NCBI GenBank assembly: GCA_944470555.2
Contig: CALYCZ020000359.1
Coordinates: forward strand, 37,399-101,398
DNA: 64,000 nucleotides
Source of the DNA: Heterobilharzia americana
Lineage: Eukaryota > Platyhelminthes > Trematoda > Strigeidida > Schistosomatidae
Direction of reading: 5' to 3'
The first letter of the stretch is position 1, and each line of letters opens with the position of its first letter. Below the pieces are notes generated by a model. It was not told the origin of the DNA. It saw only the letters and a list, made by a program, of their open reading frames with translations, and did not search any database. Positions 36,973-51,900 of the stretch are shown piece by piece. The translations under genes were made by a program, and so were the position numbers.

Positions 36973-39900
36973 GTATGTTTAAACAAAAGATTAAGGTTGA
37001 ATATATAACGTCATGTCTTAAGATAATCATTTGAAATCGTGAAACACAACAATTTTTGTCGTTCACAGCATAAAGCCTTCACAGTGTGTAAGAAGATAAC
37101 ATTATTTCCATGTTGTTACAGAGTTTACTGGTGAGTAAAGTTTTCACGTCATTTCAGTATTGACTAGACTAAAATGTGTCACAGATGCACGAATTCTGTG
37201 ACTGTTGATTTAGACAGGGTTGAGAGGTGTAGACTAACTTGCTGGAGTCCCCAACAGGATAAAAATCAGATGTAGGAGACTAGGTGACGTTGCTGAAAAT
37301 CAGTCACAATGCCAATCCAGTTTAACTTCGTAATAGACATTCTATTAGACATAACCTTAGATCGGTCTGACTTCACATGGATTTATCTCCCCCCATCACC
37401 CCCTGAAGGCCCTCTGGTTGATTTGAGGCATGCAGACGATATTGTCCTGCTAGATGAAGACGCTAATGCAGAGTTCACTGGTGAGTAAAGTTTTCACGTC
37501 ATTTCAGTATTGACTAGACTAAAACTTGTCTGTTCATGAAACAAATACAGTTGGGACTAGTTAGGATATTTTTGAAAAATGAACCGACATATATCATATT
37601 TTCTGTGGACTCATTCAGTACCACTTTTACTCATATCAACTTTGCTAGAATTATGAGATCACTGCGAAATTGATGTTTGCCGAGAATCCTAAAGTTATCC
37701 AATAAGTAAATAGGGGAAGTTACGAAATTAATTCTGATGTGGATAGTAAAAATGTGAAACTCTACAACCGTAAGACTTTTGAGGTATCGTTGAACACACG
37801 AATAGTATAAGCTTAGTTAGAATGTCTTTTTATCAATAGTAATGTACAAAAAGAGTGGCTGAATTGGACATACTATATTTTTATCAAGTTGCTACCCATC
37901 ATGGACTGACACCAGTTGGAGAAACACTGGGATGCTGGGAGAACTAGATAGCTGTTTCGTCCTAGTATGGGACTCCTCATCAGTACGCGCCCGTGACCCC
38001 ACCCCACCAGGGATCAAATCCTCGACCTTCAGATTCCACGGTTAACACGTTTTACACTGGTTCAAACTTCGATGTTAGTCACACTTTGTCTAACTTATGA
38101 ATTAGGTTATACTTCAGCTACGTTAAAGAATTTGAAGATTGAAGGTATCCTGACCAACAATGGACTGGATGGTTTGAAAAATCTTGGGCACCGAGTTAGT
38201 ATGATTCATTGTATAAGGTGTATTTTTACTTGTGTAATCCTAGCGTAGTATATTAGAACAGGTAACAAAATAAACAAATATTTTGTATTATTCCTTAAAG
38301 TTTCCATCTTACTAAGATGATCCTTTTCAAGAGTATAAATCTGATATTAAGCTTTCAGGTTAATATTCAAGTTTTGTTACAGAAGGTGGTGGTGACCTTT
38401 AAAATTATCCAATTACATCGTGATATGGAGCAAAGATCTATGTAACACAGGTGAGTGAATAAGCATATCGATCAGAGAGGCTCGCACAACTGAAAAAAGC
38501 CTCACTCACATCGATGTTTGCCCGATATCAAGATGTAATTGGATGACACTTTGTTAATATCAAGCTTACACAAACCGAAGTTAGTAATTCGCAGTTTCTT
38601 TTTTCAAAACAATCTGAACAGTAATTTTCACTGTCTATTTCACGTATTATGTAAATAATGGTTATGTTTCCATCTGTTTTGTAGTGTATCTTTCTCTGTG
38701 ATAAGAATAGCCTTAATAAAAGACAATTCTGAGAAAAAGAGTTTCTTTTCGACGAATCATTTCCAACAGCTGTACATCGATCGTAATCATAGTTACAACA
38801 AAATATCTACTTCAATTAATGGCTAAGGAGTCAATATATAGTCATCAAAAATGGTCAACAAAGTCACAAGATGGTAGGTGACAGGTAGGTCATATCAAGG
38901 TCACCAATTATTGCTCATAGGATTATATTAGATGAAAACAGAAGTGAATAAACAGTTTTATAGAGATCATGACCAAGGTAAAATTGGAGATTGAATGTTT
39001 CTCTTCTGAACGCAAAGAACAGGCTTGTAGTGCCGGATTATCACAGCTTTTGCTATATTGAGCTGGTGAATATGCACTCACTTCGAAATGTTTGTCTTCA
39101 CTTTATAAATGACTTTGAAAGAAGACTCCAATGGTTACATAGGCCGTATAAAGCATGTTCTATCTAAACACATCTACTGACATTTTCCTGCATTCCTGTC
39201 TATAAGACAGTATAAAGTCGTCAACAGCTCGATTCTTGAGCATTTCGTTACCTCAGGACACTTTACTCCATGACAGTTTCCCTTCAAAATCATTTATGAA
39301 GTGAAGACAAAAATTTCGAAGCTAGTGCATATTCGCCACCTCAACGTAGCATAAGCTATAGCTATCCAGCAGTATAAGCCTGCTTTTTATGTTCGAAAAA
39401 GATACATTGAATCTTCAATTTTGCTTTGATCGTTATTTCCTTTAAGAGAGCTTATTCATTTCTGTCTTTATTCACTAAAATTCTGTATGCAATAATTAAT
39501 GACCTTGATAAGACCTTCTACCTGTTATCGTATCACCTTGTGACTTTATTCATCTTCCTCGGTGACTTTGTAACGACTCATTAGGCATTGATGGATGTAT
39601 CATATAGTATGCTTACGATGCATAGATTTTGGAAATGATACGTCGCAAAGAAAATATTTTTCTCTGATTTATCTTTTATCAATGGGACTACTTCAGCTGT
39701 TCAAAGAGTAGCTTAGTTCAGATTTCACTTTATAATTACTGCAATAACGAATATACTAACTTATTATATAGATATTGTGAATATTGTGCTCACTAGTACT
39801 GTCAGTATCCTGCAGGTTGTCATGACAGGCAGCTGTATGTTGACTAACATTACTGGTGACTATCTCATCCGCATAGCGTATGAAGTGAGTAATTTTGAGC

Positions 39901-42900
39901 TAATTACTATATAATCTCTTCACTAATTGTAACATGTTTAACCTACAGCTACACATTAAGCTTACATGACAATATCCAGAATACTGAGATCGATTATGAT
40001 AAGTGGAGTTTTATGGATGCGTTTAATGCAACAAATACATTTTATATTTATGTAAAATCTCATCTAAACATCATCTAAACAGAAAACTTTCACAAAGACT
40101 GACTATTGTATTCACCTGCAAATAGACTATTATTCGTTTTCAGCAACTTGTAATATGTCATCATTTTCCATTTTGATTTGACCATCTTGGTGAAATATTT
40201 TTATGAATTTATGTTACACTTAAAAATCTACTATACTCATATATTTCTCGATTGCTTCTCATTCATTAAAGAATTATCTTAATCAAAACAAATACAAAAA
40301 TACTGTTCATGAGGATTTATGGAGAGCACTAACTGAGGTGAGTCATGAGAATTTGGGTGCCATCAACTGAATGTATGATCTGTAATGTGTGAAGCAATAT
40401 TAAATGTTTCAAATATATCTACACGCTGTATTTTTCATGTTTAGCATAGTTGTACTTATTATGTGTTGTTAGTAGTTTGTGTTTAGGTGTGAAATTTTTG
40501 TCAGACTATAAATATTATCTTCAACTACGTCAATTTACCGTTCGTTATTTCAATTGTGTTAATGAGTTTTGCGTTGGTATTGTACAACTTTCTAGGCTGT
40601 CAAGCTTTATGAAAACGATTCACAGTTGGTAAGATGCCTGTATTATTTCTCAGGTGGACACTGATTTCACTTGCCGAACACAAACGCACTGTTAATTGTA
40701 ATTAGCACCGAAAATAAATTAACAGTCCACTGTAATATTGATGTATTGCATAATTCATTGTTATTATTTAATTACATTCACAATAAGATTCCTGCTAGTT
40801 AAATAAATGGAAGCAGATTAGTCATCCAAACTGAAAGTAAATGAGACCATATGTGAGTAGAAAAAAGTTGACTTTAAGAAAGAGCAATAGAACAATAGAA
40901 ATATAAGGTACAACTAGGTAGATATTGTCATAGTACAAGATAAATTATCTCTAAAAATTACTTAATATATGATTGGTAATTCCATTGGAAGTCAGGTGTA
41001 TCTTATTAAACTATTGTGATAGGTTGAAGAATATAACTTGTGTATTATCTTTTCCTGTTAGAATAAGCAAATTTAATTCTGGAAAATGATTTGCATAGAA
41101 ATCAGAGTATTTAATCAATGCCGGTTGTATCCAAAGTCAAAATATCAGGAGATCTGCAGTGGAACTGTGACTTTCCGAAAGTGTGGTCTACGTTAGTTGG
41201 AGTCAGTTGGCAAACGCCCTTTGATCTAGGCTTCGAGGTTGTTGACACTAGACAGCAAGGTGTATGTACCTGCAACCTGATAGGTGCCGATGTCCTGGAA
41301 GGGGTTCGAACTCGCTCTACCCCATGTTGCTGTCGGCCACCCTACCATCAAACTATTCAGGTCGGGTTGTATGCTCTGATTAATTTCTGTTAAGAATATG
41401 CAGCTATGAAATTAAAATAACTTTATACGAAGCTAACAATAGTAAGTACCTAGTTAGTATACTTGTCGCAACTCTTCTCTCAGAGACATATACACTCTTC
41501 TATTTAAGCTTAGTACTGTACTGTCTCTTCTACAATACATTGCTTCAGTAGAGTGGAAGGTGTTAAACGAATTATCAATAGTGATTGTATATTTGAACGA
41601 CTGCTTATTTTGAATACTTCAGTAACACGATATAAGGTGTACAGTTGATCCATATTGTCATGTTGTACAACTAACTTTAATGAATATTGTCTTTCACTGA
41701 TAAAGAAAGTAACAGGAATAAAGATGATAGTTAATCTCTAAGATTATTTACACTAAGGCTTACTTACAATACATCACAACAGACAGACAGACAGAGCAAG
41801 TGAGTGAGTGAGTGAGTGAGTGAGTGAGTGAGTGAGTGAGTGAGTGAGTGAGTGAGTGAGTGAGTGAGTGAGTGAGTGAGTGAGTGAGTGAGTGAGTGAG
41901 TGAGTGAGTGAGTGAGTGAGTGAGTGAGTGAGTGAGTGAGTGAGTGAGTGAGTGAGTGAGTGAGTGAGTGAGTGAGTGAGTGAGTGAGTGAGTGAGTGAG
42001 TGAGTGAGTGAGTGAGTGAGTGAGTGAGTGAGTGAGTGAGTGAGTGAGTAGGTGAGTGATTGAATCAACAAATAAAAATTGAAATAACCTGCCGTAAAGT
42101 AGATAAAGAATTTGTATTACCTACACCATAGTGAAAATCATATAAACATATTGACCAAATGGTTATCATATTTGCATCCCCTTACATGCTTCTTTAATCT
42201 GTGCCAAAAATGTTTTATCAACTATTAAAACACATTGAAATGCTTCAATTATTTTTATTCACTTATTATGTAATTCACTGGAATAGTAGAAGTGTATATT
42301 TTTATTATTATCTAAATGAGTAATCATAGTGTTGTCTTGATGAAATACATGACACTATCTATCCACTTTAAACTTTAATAGATGAAGCATCTTTTCAATG
42401 TCTACACTCTATGACTTCTACAAGTAATATATGACTGTTCTCAGATTGTTTTCTTCTTTGTATAATTACAAAACAGTTGAAAATAAGTTTTCATAGCAAT
42501 CCAAACTATTCACCTTTTATTTCTTTAAAGATTTTCATTGTTTAGTCTTTATAGTTTTATGATGTACAATATGGATGATGATCATCTTTGCACCATGACT
42601 AGTCATTAGGCATTTTATTGATTGTTTCTCTCTTTTTTTGGGGGGGGGCAGGTGTGTGTGTGTGTAAATATTTAACACAAAGCACATTGCACTCAGATAT
42701 TCATATTTATCCATAAACTGCACAAATGAAAGAGGAGATTATCAAACATTTTATCTATTTTTCAAATATAATAAGTATGGTTTCGATTCTTTGAAGTAAA
42801 ATTTTGTTTTTCTCTCTGCATCAAGTTGATCTCATCAACTTCAGTGATTGTTAGTCATCAGCTTAGTTCATATTTCACTTCAATTTATCAGTCCGTAAAG

Positions 42901-45900
42901 TAAGAAATTCCTTCTGTTACGAGTTTAATTGTTACACTTATGATGATTTAATTCAACTAAACTATATGAAATGTGTATTTATACTGTTGAAAAACAGTTT
43001 TGCATAGTCTCCTTTAATTCAAACTAATGACCATTCAATATTTCAGTCTCTTAAAGTATATGACACTTGTAGTTTATTACCAAATCACCCAACTGTTGGC
43101 TAAAGTTGGAATGATGAAGTTTGTAGAAAAGAAAATGATTCCATCATTGTATTTCATGAATACTCTTCAGCTGTTTACAGTCTCAGAGTACAATGGTTAT
43201 ATTTCATAATTCGTTTTACAACAATATCAGTGATAATCCATATAACAAAGTGAGAGAATCAATTGTAAATAGGTAAGATAGAAGAGAAATTTACAAAGAA
43301 TAGATGAGTAGATGGTTATGTAGTGAAAAAGAAGATGAAATAAGACCAAACGATAACCACCAAGGGAGTAAGAGATAAACATGAGATGGCCAGAAAGAAT
43401 AAACAACAAGGAACTCACTCTGGTTGGGTAACGAACCAACCAAACAACCGATCACCCAACGTGTATGCAGAAGAAAGTGGAGATGGATTGGACTGGGCAT
43501 ACACTGAGAAAACTATTCAAGGACATCACACATCAGGCGAGGCCAGGCCGTCGAGTGGAATCAAAATGGGAAACGACGAGTTGGGCGTCCAAAGCGTGTG
43601 TGACATGAAGGAGATCGTTTGGCGAAGAAATGGAAGCTTGTGCGCAGTGGTGGAACCAGGTTGCAAAAGACTGCAGAGGACAGAGTGAAATGGTGATGTC
43701 CTACTGAAGCCGTATGTTCCACTAGGAACCCAAGGGACAAATAATAATAATACTAATTTCTCATCTCCTTCTTAAGTGATAATTATCTACGTATTTTGTA
43801 AAACGTCCTTCATTTCTTGATTTCAACTCATATTTACTAATTCATATTGTCAAATATTCTCATGTTTCTTATGTAACTTGCTACCATTTCTATGTTGTTG
43901 TTTTTCTCTGACAATAACTCACTGAGAATTATTCATTGATAGGTGTAGGTAGTACAGTTGGTATATCTGCAACCACTATGAAATTGTTCCCCCCTCCCTC
44001 AAGGATTCGAGCCCATATCATCCAGTGTTACAGTCAATGGTGTTAACACTCATCTATTTAGGACTCGATTGACTTTCTATAGGACATCAGTGGGGCACTG
44101 GAAGTGATCAAATGACAAAACGATCAATATAATTTGGTCACTTCTTGGACAATGTGCATTTTCAGGATTGAAAACTAAACATGAAAGGAAACATAACTCA
44201 TTTATTGTCCTCGACAGTTACACAGGTTCTTACAAAAGACTTAGATAACACTGAACTAGAAGAACTCGGAGAAATACTCTTTCAAAGTAGTCACTACTAT
44301 AGATTTGTGGTACAGAAACCAAAACATTATACAAAACAACTTCCGAAACTTCTGCGGAAAGTCTAATTAATCGGTATACACACTTCAAAGGTGGTGACAC
44401 TCCAACGCATATCATCATCCAGTTCAACGGCAAGATATACAAAAAGATGAAAGGAACTCCGATATCCGAACTAATTGCAGAAGTAGTGATGCAGAGACTG
44501 GAAGCCATCATCCTATCTGCGATCAAACCGAAATTCTGGATTCTCTATGTGGACGACACTTTTATCATCAATAAAAAGGATGATATAGAAAACACCCACA
44601 ATTTGATCAACAACGTTTTCAGTGACATCAAATTCACAATGGAGAAGGAGTCAAACAATCAACCACCGTTCCTGAATGTTCTGGTCAATAGAACAAATAC
44701 GGTGAAGCTTGAAACCCAAGTGTACTCGAAGCCAGCATACACTGACCGAATCCTCAATTACAGTAGCAACAACCCAACAACACACAAGATCAGTTGCGTG
44801 CAGACTCTACTCAGAAGAGCGAGAACACACTGCAGTACAACAACTTATCGTAGAATCGAAGAAAATTACTTGATGTCCATCCTAAAAAAGCACGCTTACC
44901 CACGAAACTTTATCAGAAGTTGCCTATCACGTACATCATCAAATAGAAAATCATTGATAGAAATCAGTGAACGGATCAATTTACCGTATATAAAAAACAT
45001 ATCAGAAATCATGATAAGATTACTGAAACCACTTGATGGAGTTGGTGTGGCTCATAAACCGACAAATTCCCTCCAAACACTACTATGCAGACCAAAGGAT
45101 GCAACAATCAACTGCAATAAGTGTAGTCAACACTACATTGGATAAAGTGGTCACCCTCTTCACCTTCGTCTACATCAACACCAATTGCCTATTAAACGCC
45201 AAGACATTTCATCACTCATTTCAATGCATGTGGATAATTATGGACTTGAATTCCATTTTACCAATGTGGAAATATTGGATGGAGAGAGGAAACCCAAAGA
45301 ATTTCAGAGAATTCCTAGAAGCTTAGCATTCAGGTCAGTCAGCCAGTCAGCAATCAATAGATGTATAGACATAGACCCAATCTATCAACCAATAAGAAAA
45401 ATGATGAATGACAGTGAGGTGAGTGGTCAAGCAAAGGAACAGCCAACAGGAAAGTCTATAGAATGAATGACACAACAGTCGTAGGAAACAACCAATCAGA
45501 GACCACATTGTCATGGCAAGCTACTAAATCACTGACGGAGAGAAATTGACAGCTCACTTCATACTGAAGTTAGTGCTGATGATGATGTCGTTTAGCAAGA
45601 CGATGAAAGTTTCACTATAAAACAGCCCAGCTCAGGGAACATAATGCAACCTGAACTACAAATATTCTCCACTATTTCAGCTTTCTAGATATTTCAGAAG
45701 GACATGGATTCAATTGGGCTCCGGAGCTTTAAGAACAAGTTAGTACTTTGAGCCATCTCAGTGTGTAACTAACTCTAAGTATACTGGCTTCTATGGAACT
45801 AGTTATAATCTATGTATTAAGTGTTCTGTTTGAAAATGAATTCCACAGAACTAGTCTGTTTCGGTTTCAAGATGTACATGCAAGTCATTGAATATTTCCA

Positions 45901-48900
45901 TTATTCATGGTCAAATAATTCTACCGAAATCATGCTTCATAACTGTCTAACACGTCAAATTTAAGCGTTTCACATAAGTATGATTTCGTAATGCGCTTAT
46001 GTTAGAAGCTTTGCTGATTAATCGGTGTATAGAAGCACATTCTAAAATGTAGAATCACGTTCAATCACTCATTATATCTTAGTCTCAGTAATACTGAATT
46101 ATTAGATAAAAGATTTCCATCTTTCAATACAAATTTCTATTCTACTTTTGAACATTTTTCTAATCTGCAATCATAAATGGTTGTTTGTTCTTGGTACTCA
46201 TAAATAAGATTGTACAGCCTTGGTAAATGATGTTGTTGGAGAGGAAATTTTATTCTTTGAATAGTATTCTTTCTTCCTAACAATACACTTCCTCAATCTG
46301 GAAGTTTGTGTAAACTTATTAATTGATTTCATGTTGGAATTCATTATGGACCAACATAAAATGGAGGAATATTGGGAATCAGGGAGCACTGGACAACTGC
46401 TTCATCCTAGAATGACGCCTCTGTGAGTCGAATCCTGGACCTTCAGTTTCCATCGTCAGCTCGTTTCCAATGATCCACCCGGTCAGAATCCAATAGTATG
46501 AAGAAGAGTCCCATACTAGGACGAAACACATATTCAGTGTTTCCAGGTTCTCAATGTTCCTCTAACTGTTGTCGGCCAATGATTAATTCCAAGCAGAAAT
46601 ACACTTCTTCACTAGGCTCAACAAGTAGTCGTAGGATGATGTAAGATTGCAGTGAATCTTTCATCAATGTACATTCTGCAAATGTTTCATTATATCCTAA
46701 TTCAATATAATTCACACCATAGGCAATAGGATTTTAAGGGATCTGTGTTAATTTTTATATTTGTTCAATGTTAAATTTGATGTAAATTTGTTTTAAAACA
46801 CATAGGAATTACTTTTTGTATTGTTAGGCAGCAAAACTTGTAGGGAAAGATGTAAATGTTAAATCAGTCATGGATACATGGATGAAACAAATGAATTATC
46901 CACTTGTTATTGTTCAACGAATCAATAATGGTCTATTTCAATTTGAACAAAAACACTATTTAGAGCCACCAGATGCTAAAGCAGCAAAAAATCCATCACC
47001 ATATAAGTGAGTGAACTTCTCAGCTTTACTTATATTAATATCAACATTCTATCTAATAAGTGAGATATAGAGATAATTTATGCTAATAGTTTATCTGAAG
47101 TTTGATAAATAGAATCATTTTATGGATGAAAAATATGATAAAACTTGCTTATGAATAAATGTAGAGAGAAATTATGATAACGATCGATATATATGAATTG
47201 GTAAATTTTCTACTTCATCAGTAGTGATAAAAAGGTAATTTCTGGAAGAAAATCAGCTTTCAATTCGTATTGCTTAGAGTTTCCTAAAAAGCTGAATTCA
47301 TATTACTAATAGGGTCATTTAAATCTGTGTCTCATTACATACAAATCAGCTTCTTCATGAGTGAGTAGAGGAAACATTCAAATTCCTAGTGACATTATAC
47401 ATCAAAATCTGTGTGTTTTACTTTTCACAAGATTATATAATCAATCAACCGTGAACACACTTAGTAGAATCTTCTTCTATCACGATGCTGATTTGGTAGC
47501 GTATAAAACAGACAACAAGTTTGATGATGCTTCAGTATACTGGTAAACTTGATAATTATTTTTCAATTTCTTCTACTTTCCAAACGTCTGGTTTCATCTC
47601 AGAACTTAATGAGCGAAGTACACTTATGATATTATAGGTAGACTTTCGTGAGCAGTTGATTCCGGGACATGAGGTTCGTCATATTTAGGACTTGTCAGCT
47701 AGATGCGCACCTGCCTCTCAATGACAGATATACTTATAACCAAGACTAGAACACGAGACTAATCTCTTCAAACAACAGGATATTATTTACCAGACTATCG
47801 GGTCACCACAGTGAAATCATAGAAACGGATTTATACCGCAATCAATTTTTCTCTTGATAATTGATGAATTTAAAGATTTCTGTTAAATCACTTTGCCTAT
47901 TACCTAACTCCAAATTTAGTCAATCTGTTGGTCATAGGCAACTGGCTTCAAGATGTGATTCCCGAGATTCTAATTAGAAGTCATGACCAGTAGGGCCAAC
48001 AAAGTCGAATATGAAGACAGCTGCTCAAAGATTGCACTGCATTCACGTCATACTTTATTATTAACTGAAAGAAGTATGACACATAATGACCATCGGATTG
48101 CAACTCAGTGACTCAATGGTGATGTGTTGGCCACAGAACCTGAACTTTCTGGGTTGGATTCCTGGTAGGATTGTGGGTGCGCACTTCTGATGAACCTCAT
48201 ACTAGAACGAAGAAGTTGTCTAGTCCTCCCAAGTTTTAAATGTTTCTTTAATCGATGTCAGTCCTTGAAGAGTATCACCTTGAAATGAATAAATCGTTCG
48301 GTATGTAAAAGGATAAATTAAGGTCATCTAATCTTAGTAAGGCTAATGCTCAACTCCTACCACATACACCAATGAAATTCTTCTTAGACAATATCTTGGT
48401 AAGGCTTGTTTTTATGCATTTGTTTACCACTTAAATTGCTTATCCCATATTGTAATACCCAGTTGAGTAATGTTTCCATTTTCAGCTTCACTTGGAAAAT
48501 ACCACTGACATATGGATCATCAAAGACTAATAATTGGGATGAAGCAGATGTTATTTGGATGATGAACAGTAAGTGATACATTGTGTATTCTCACCAATCC
48601 GCCGATGTATATGATACATAAAGTTTGACATTTCGTTAACATACAAAAGTATAGAATATGAAACGTTGATTAGACTGATATGAATGTATCGAGGCATCCA
48701 CACAGGAGCCCATCTGCCGACAGCGGTCGACTAGTTCAACCCTGTATAGCAACTGGAACTTACAAGTATGATTACAATAACTGAGACCCTTTGCACACGA
48801 AGTAGCTATCGTGCCTCAGTGGCTTTGTGGACAATGCGCTTGGCGTTTGAAGAGAAGGGTTTTGAGTTCGAGCCTCTGCGAGAACGGTATCACTCACCGG

Positions 48901-51900
48901 AGTGCAGGTACGTCCAGCTGACAGGTCCCAATAGGAGGGAACCTGCGTCCTGAGTTCCTCCGCTAGTCACCAAATTCATTATGATATGTAAGTAGTTATA
49001 TGCAGAGGAATGTGAACACGTGAAACCTTGTTGTATAGATGCTCAATATGAACACTGAGTGAATGGATGGAGTCTGTTGGCTGTATCCTATGTTTGGGAA
49101 TTTGGATAAAACGACTGAGAAAGATATAGGACAAAACGATTTCAACATCAGTTATGATGATTTCTGACTGTCGCTTACTGCATACTGGTACAATTAAAGA
49201 ATGGTGATGATTGACATTTTCTTCAAAATGGTAAATGAAGAGCAGTTGGTTTCAGTTCAGTGAAATGTTTTAAAATTGGATAACGAAATTCCCATATGAA
49301 AGTTCATCTCTAAATACTACCACAGAACGTCAGTGAGACCTATGAAAATTAAATGTTGTTGCTTTCACTACTTATAAATAATTGAGTAGTCCAATGTCTA
49401 AAATGGTTATCGTAACCCATTAAGGAGGACTGTTCAAGCATTAACTTGTATATTTCAAAGAGTGATTATAACATGATCCATAGATTCTGCAGGTCGACAG
49501 GTTCCCATCTTCCTGGAATTAACTACTGTTTCGAAATTCATGTCTCCATTCATTCGTTTTTCACGACGTAATATAAATTATTGTAAAATGAATGACATAA
49601 TTTCCTTACAAAGTAATGTCAGAATATAAAAAATAAATTATACTCGAATTGGGCTAGAATGTGTGGAATAGAGTATAGACGTTTCGTCTTATTTGCGGCT
49701 CGTCAGCCCCCTACATCCCACTGAGTGGTGTTGTTCCCACTGATACTCGAACCATCCACCCATCACTTCAAACTCCACGGTGTTGCTCTTTAGGTCACTG
49801 GGATATGACATAGAAAGGGTATCAATTGTTATTTGATACTTGTAATTTTCCGGTTACCCTATTAGGTTCAATTCAGCGACCTCTGTAAGGAGTTTGTACG
49901 ACAAGACATTCGACCTAAATCATCATCTTCCAAATCCAAAAGGTCGGTGAAGTTGAGGTAGAGAGTTGATTGCCATTCTACGCTCTGTTCTGTGATGATG
50001 TGTAGGGTTGTAATTTGGTCCGTACATGATATAAAGAGTAAACAAAACCTAAATACAGAACTTTATGTAGTTTATTTCAATTTTGTTCAGATGTTTTTAG
50101 GGAACTGATTGAATTCAAGATAGTCTGCCTTATGGATTGACATCAGTCGGACACCTTTGATCCATAGGGTAACATTTATCTTCTTATCAAGTGAAATTGG
50201 CTTGAACATCAGTTATCTATTTGATCTAATTGGAGAACGGCAGTTAATTTACTAACTACTTTTTGTAAGACACCCTTATTATATTATCAGTTGCTTTCAA
50301 GTTACTTTCAAAATTTTGTTAAGCATAATGTACTAACATAATTATACTGAGTGATGATTGAAGGTGAAATGTTGGTTTGGACCATGACTGGATTCGAATT
50401 AGGGACCATTGGATTTCCAGCCTGATGCTCTACCAACTCACTGAAGAGGTCCAACTGATCAATAGACTTTCATTTCACTTCAATCACCAAGGGTTCTTCC
50501 CGACTACCATGTGACTTCATGACGCGTTACTACTGCTTGATCGCATTCATATTGTCTAACTGGTCAGTGGTCGCTGGTTCGAATCCGGACGTGGTTCAAA
50601 CTTTCATTTCACCTTCAGTCATCACCCAGTATAAATATTAGTCTGCTAAACTATGACTATCTCAGATAGTCAAATGATAATCAATATGATCCTCTCCCTC
50701 TCTGTTCCAGTTAAATTTGGATTGGAATGAGACGTCCTGACTAGACAGCCAGTATGAATAAAATCGAGCGATGATAGCGCCTCACGAATTCCCATGGTAA
50801 TCAGGCAAAACCCTTGGAGAGTAGTCGGACCTCGTAGTTGAGTTGGTAGAGAATCAGGCTGAAAGCGTGACGGTCATTGGTTCGAATCCAACAGCGGTTC
50901 AAATTTTCATCCCACCTTCAATCAACTACAACTATCTCTAATAGTTAAATGATAACGTGATTATGATTATTCAGATAGTGAATATTATGTTGAAAAAACA
51001 TATTAGAATTGTTTGTTTATTTTATTGTTATAAGTTTCTTTTTTCTCCTTCTATTGAACTTTACTTTATAGAGACAATGACACAAACATTAGATGTTCAA
51101 CCGAATTCATGGTATTTATTCAATATTAAACAAGCTGGATTTTATCGTGTTCATTATGCTGACAATAATTGGGAATTGTTAACTGAACAATTATACAAAG
51201 ACTATCGAGTATGTGTTGTTATTGTTCCACCCTGAATATCTTCGTTATCAACCAGTAATTCATTATGAAAATGTTTGATATATGAAATACATTCTGTATT
51301 TATGTCAATCAATTTCTAAAAACTTCCAATATGTTGTATTCATTGTATTGAAGGAAGCATAATGAATAGACTTCAGTTTAGTAAATGATAACTTGATTGT
51401 CAATAAAAACTCCTATGAATGAGGATTTCAATCCCCGTAATTAAGGGAAACATCACTGTTGAACTAAGTGAAAGATTTAGTATTATTGCTTGTAATATAT
51501 CATCGTTGATTGGACGGAATTGATCAGTCTCTATTGGTACATGGACTCCTGCATAGATGCCTCAATATTACCCGTGTTTTAATCATAGTAATGATGAATA
51601 GTTGACAAGTCCTAAATAGGACGAATTACATATCCTGGATTTCAATACTATCTATCTCTCCATCATTATTAAAACTGGAAGATCGTTTTGTTGTTGTTTT
51701 CGTAGTCAGACTATGAAGTAAACTTACTTCTCAATATGATGATTACTTCCAGTATATCATAAGCTTCATTTACTGTTCATTTTTATAACAAAATGTATCA
51801 AACTTTAAAGCGTATTTCAATTTTTTCTAATTCTACCCACCTTTCTAATGATGTCTGATGCTGAAAAGTCATGAGTATGTAGTTTGCCTAACAGAGTTTC

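Noticed and set aside
41760..42071. Minus-strand frame of repeated LTHS residues
   Set aside because: It is only the translation of the GAGT microsatellite; no start context, no domain.
19866..50910. B-box sequences that could suggest tRNA genes (19866, 41303, 50880)
   Set aside because: They lie in dispersed repeats. I could not fold a cloverleaf with anticodon arm around any of them, so they are treated as SINE promoters.
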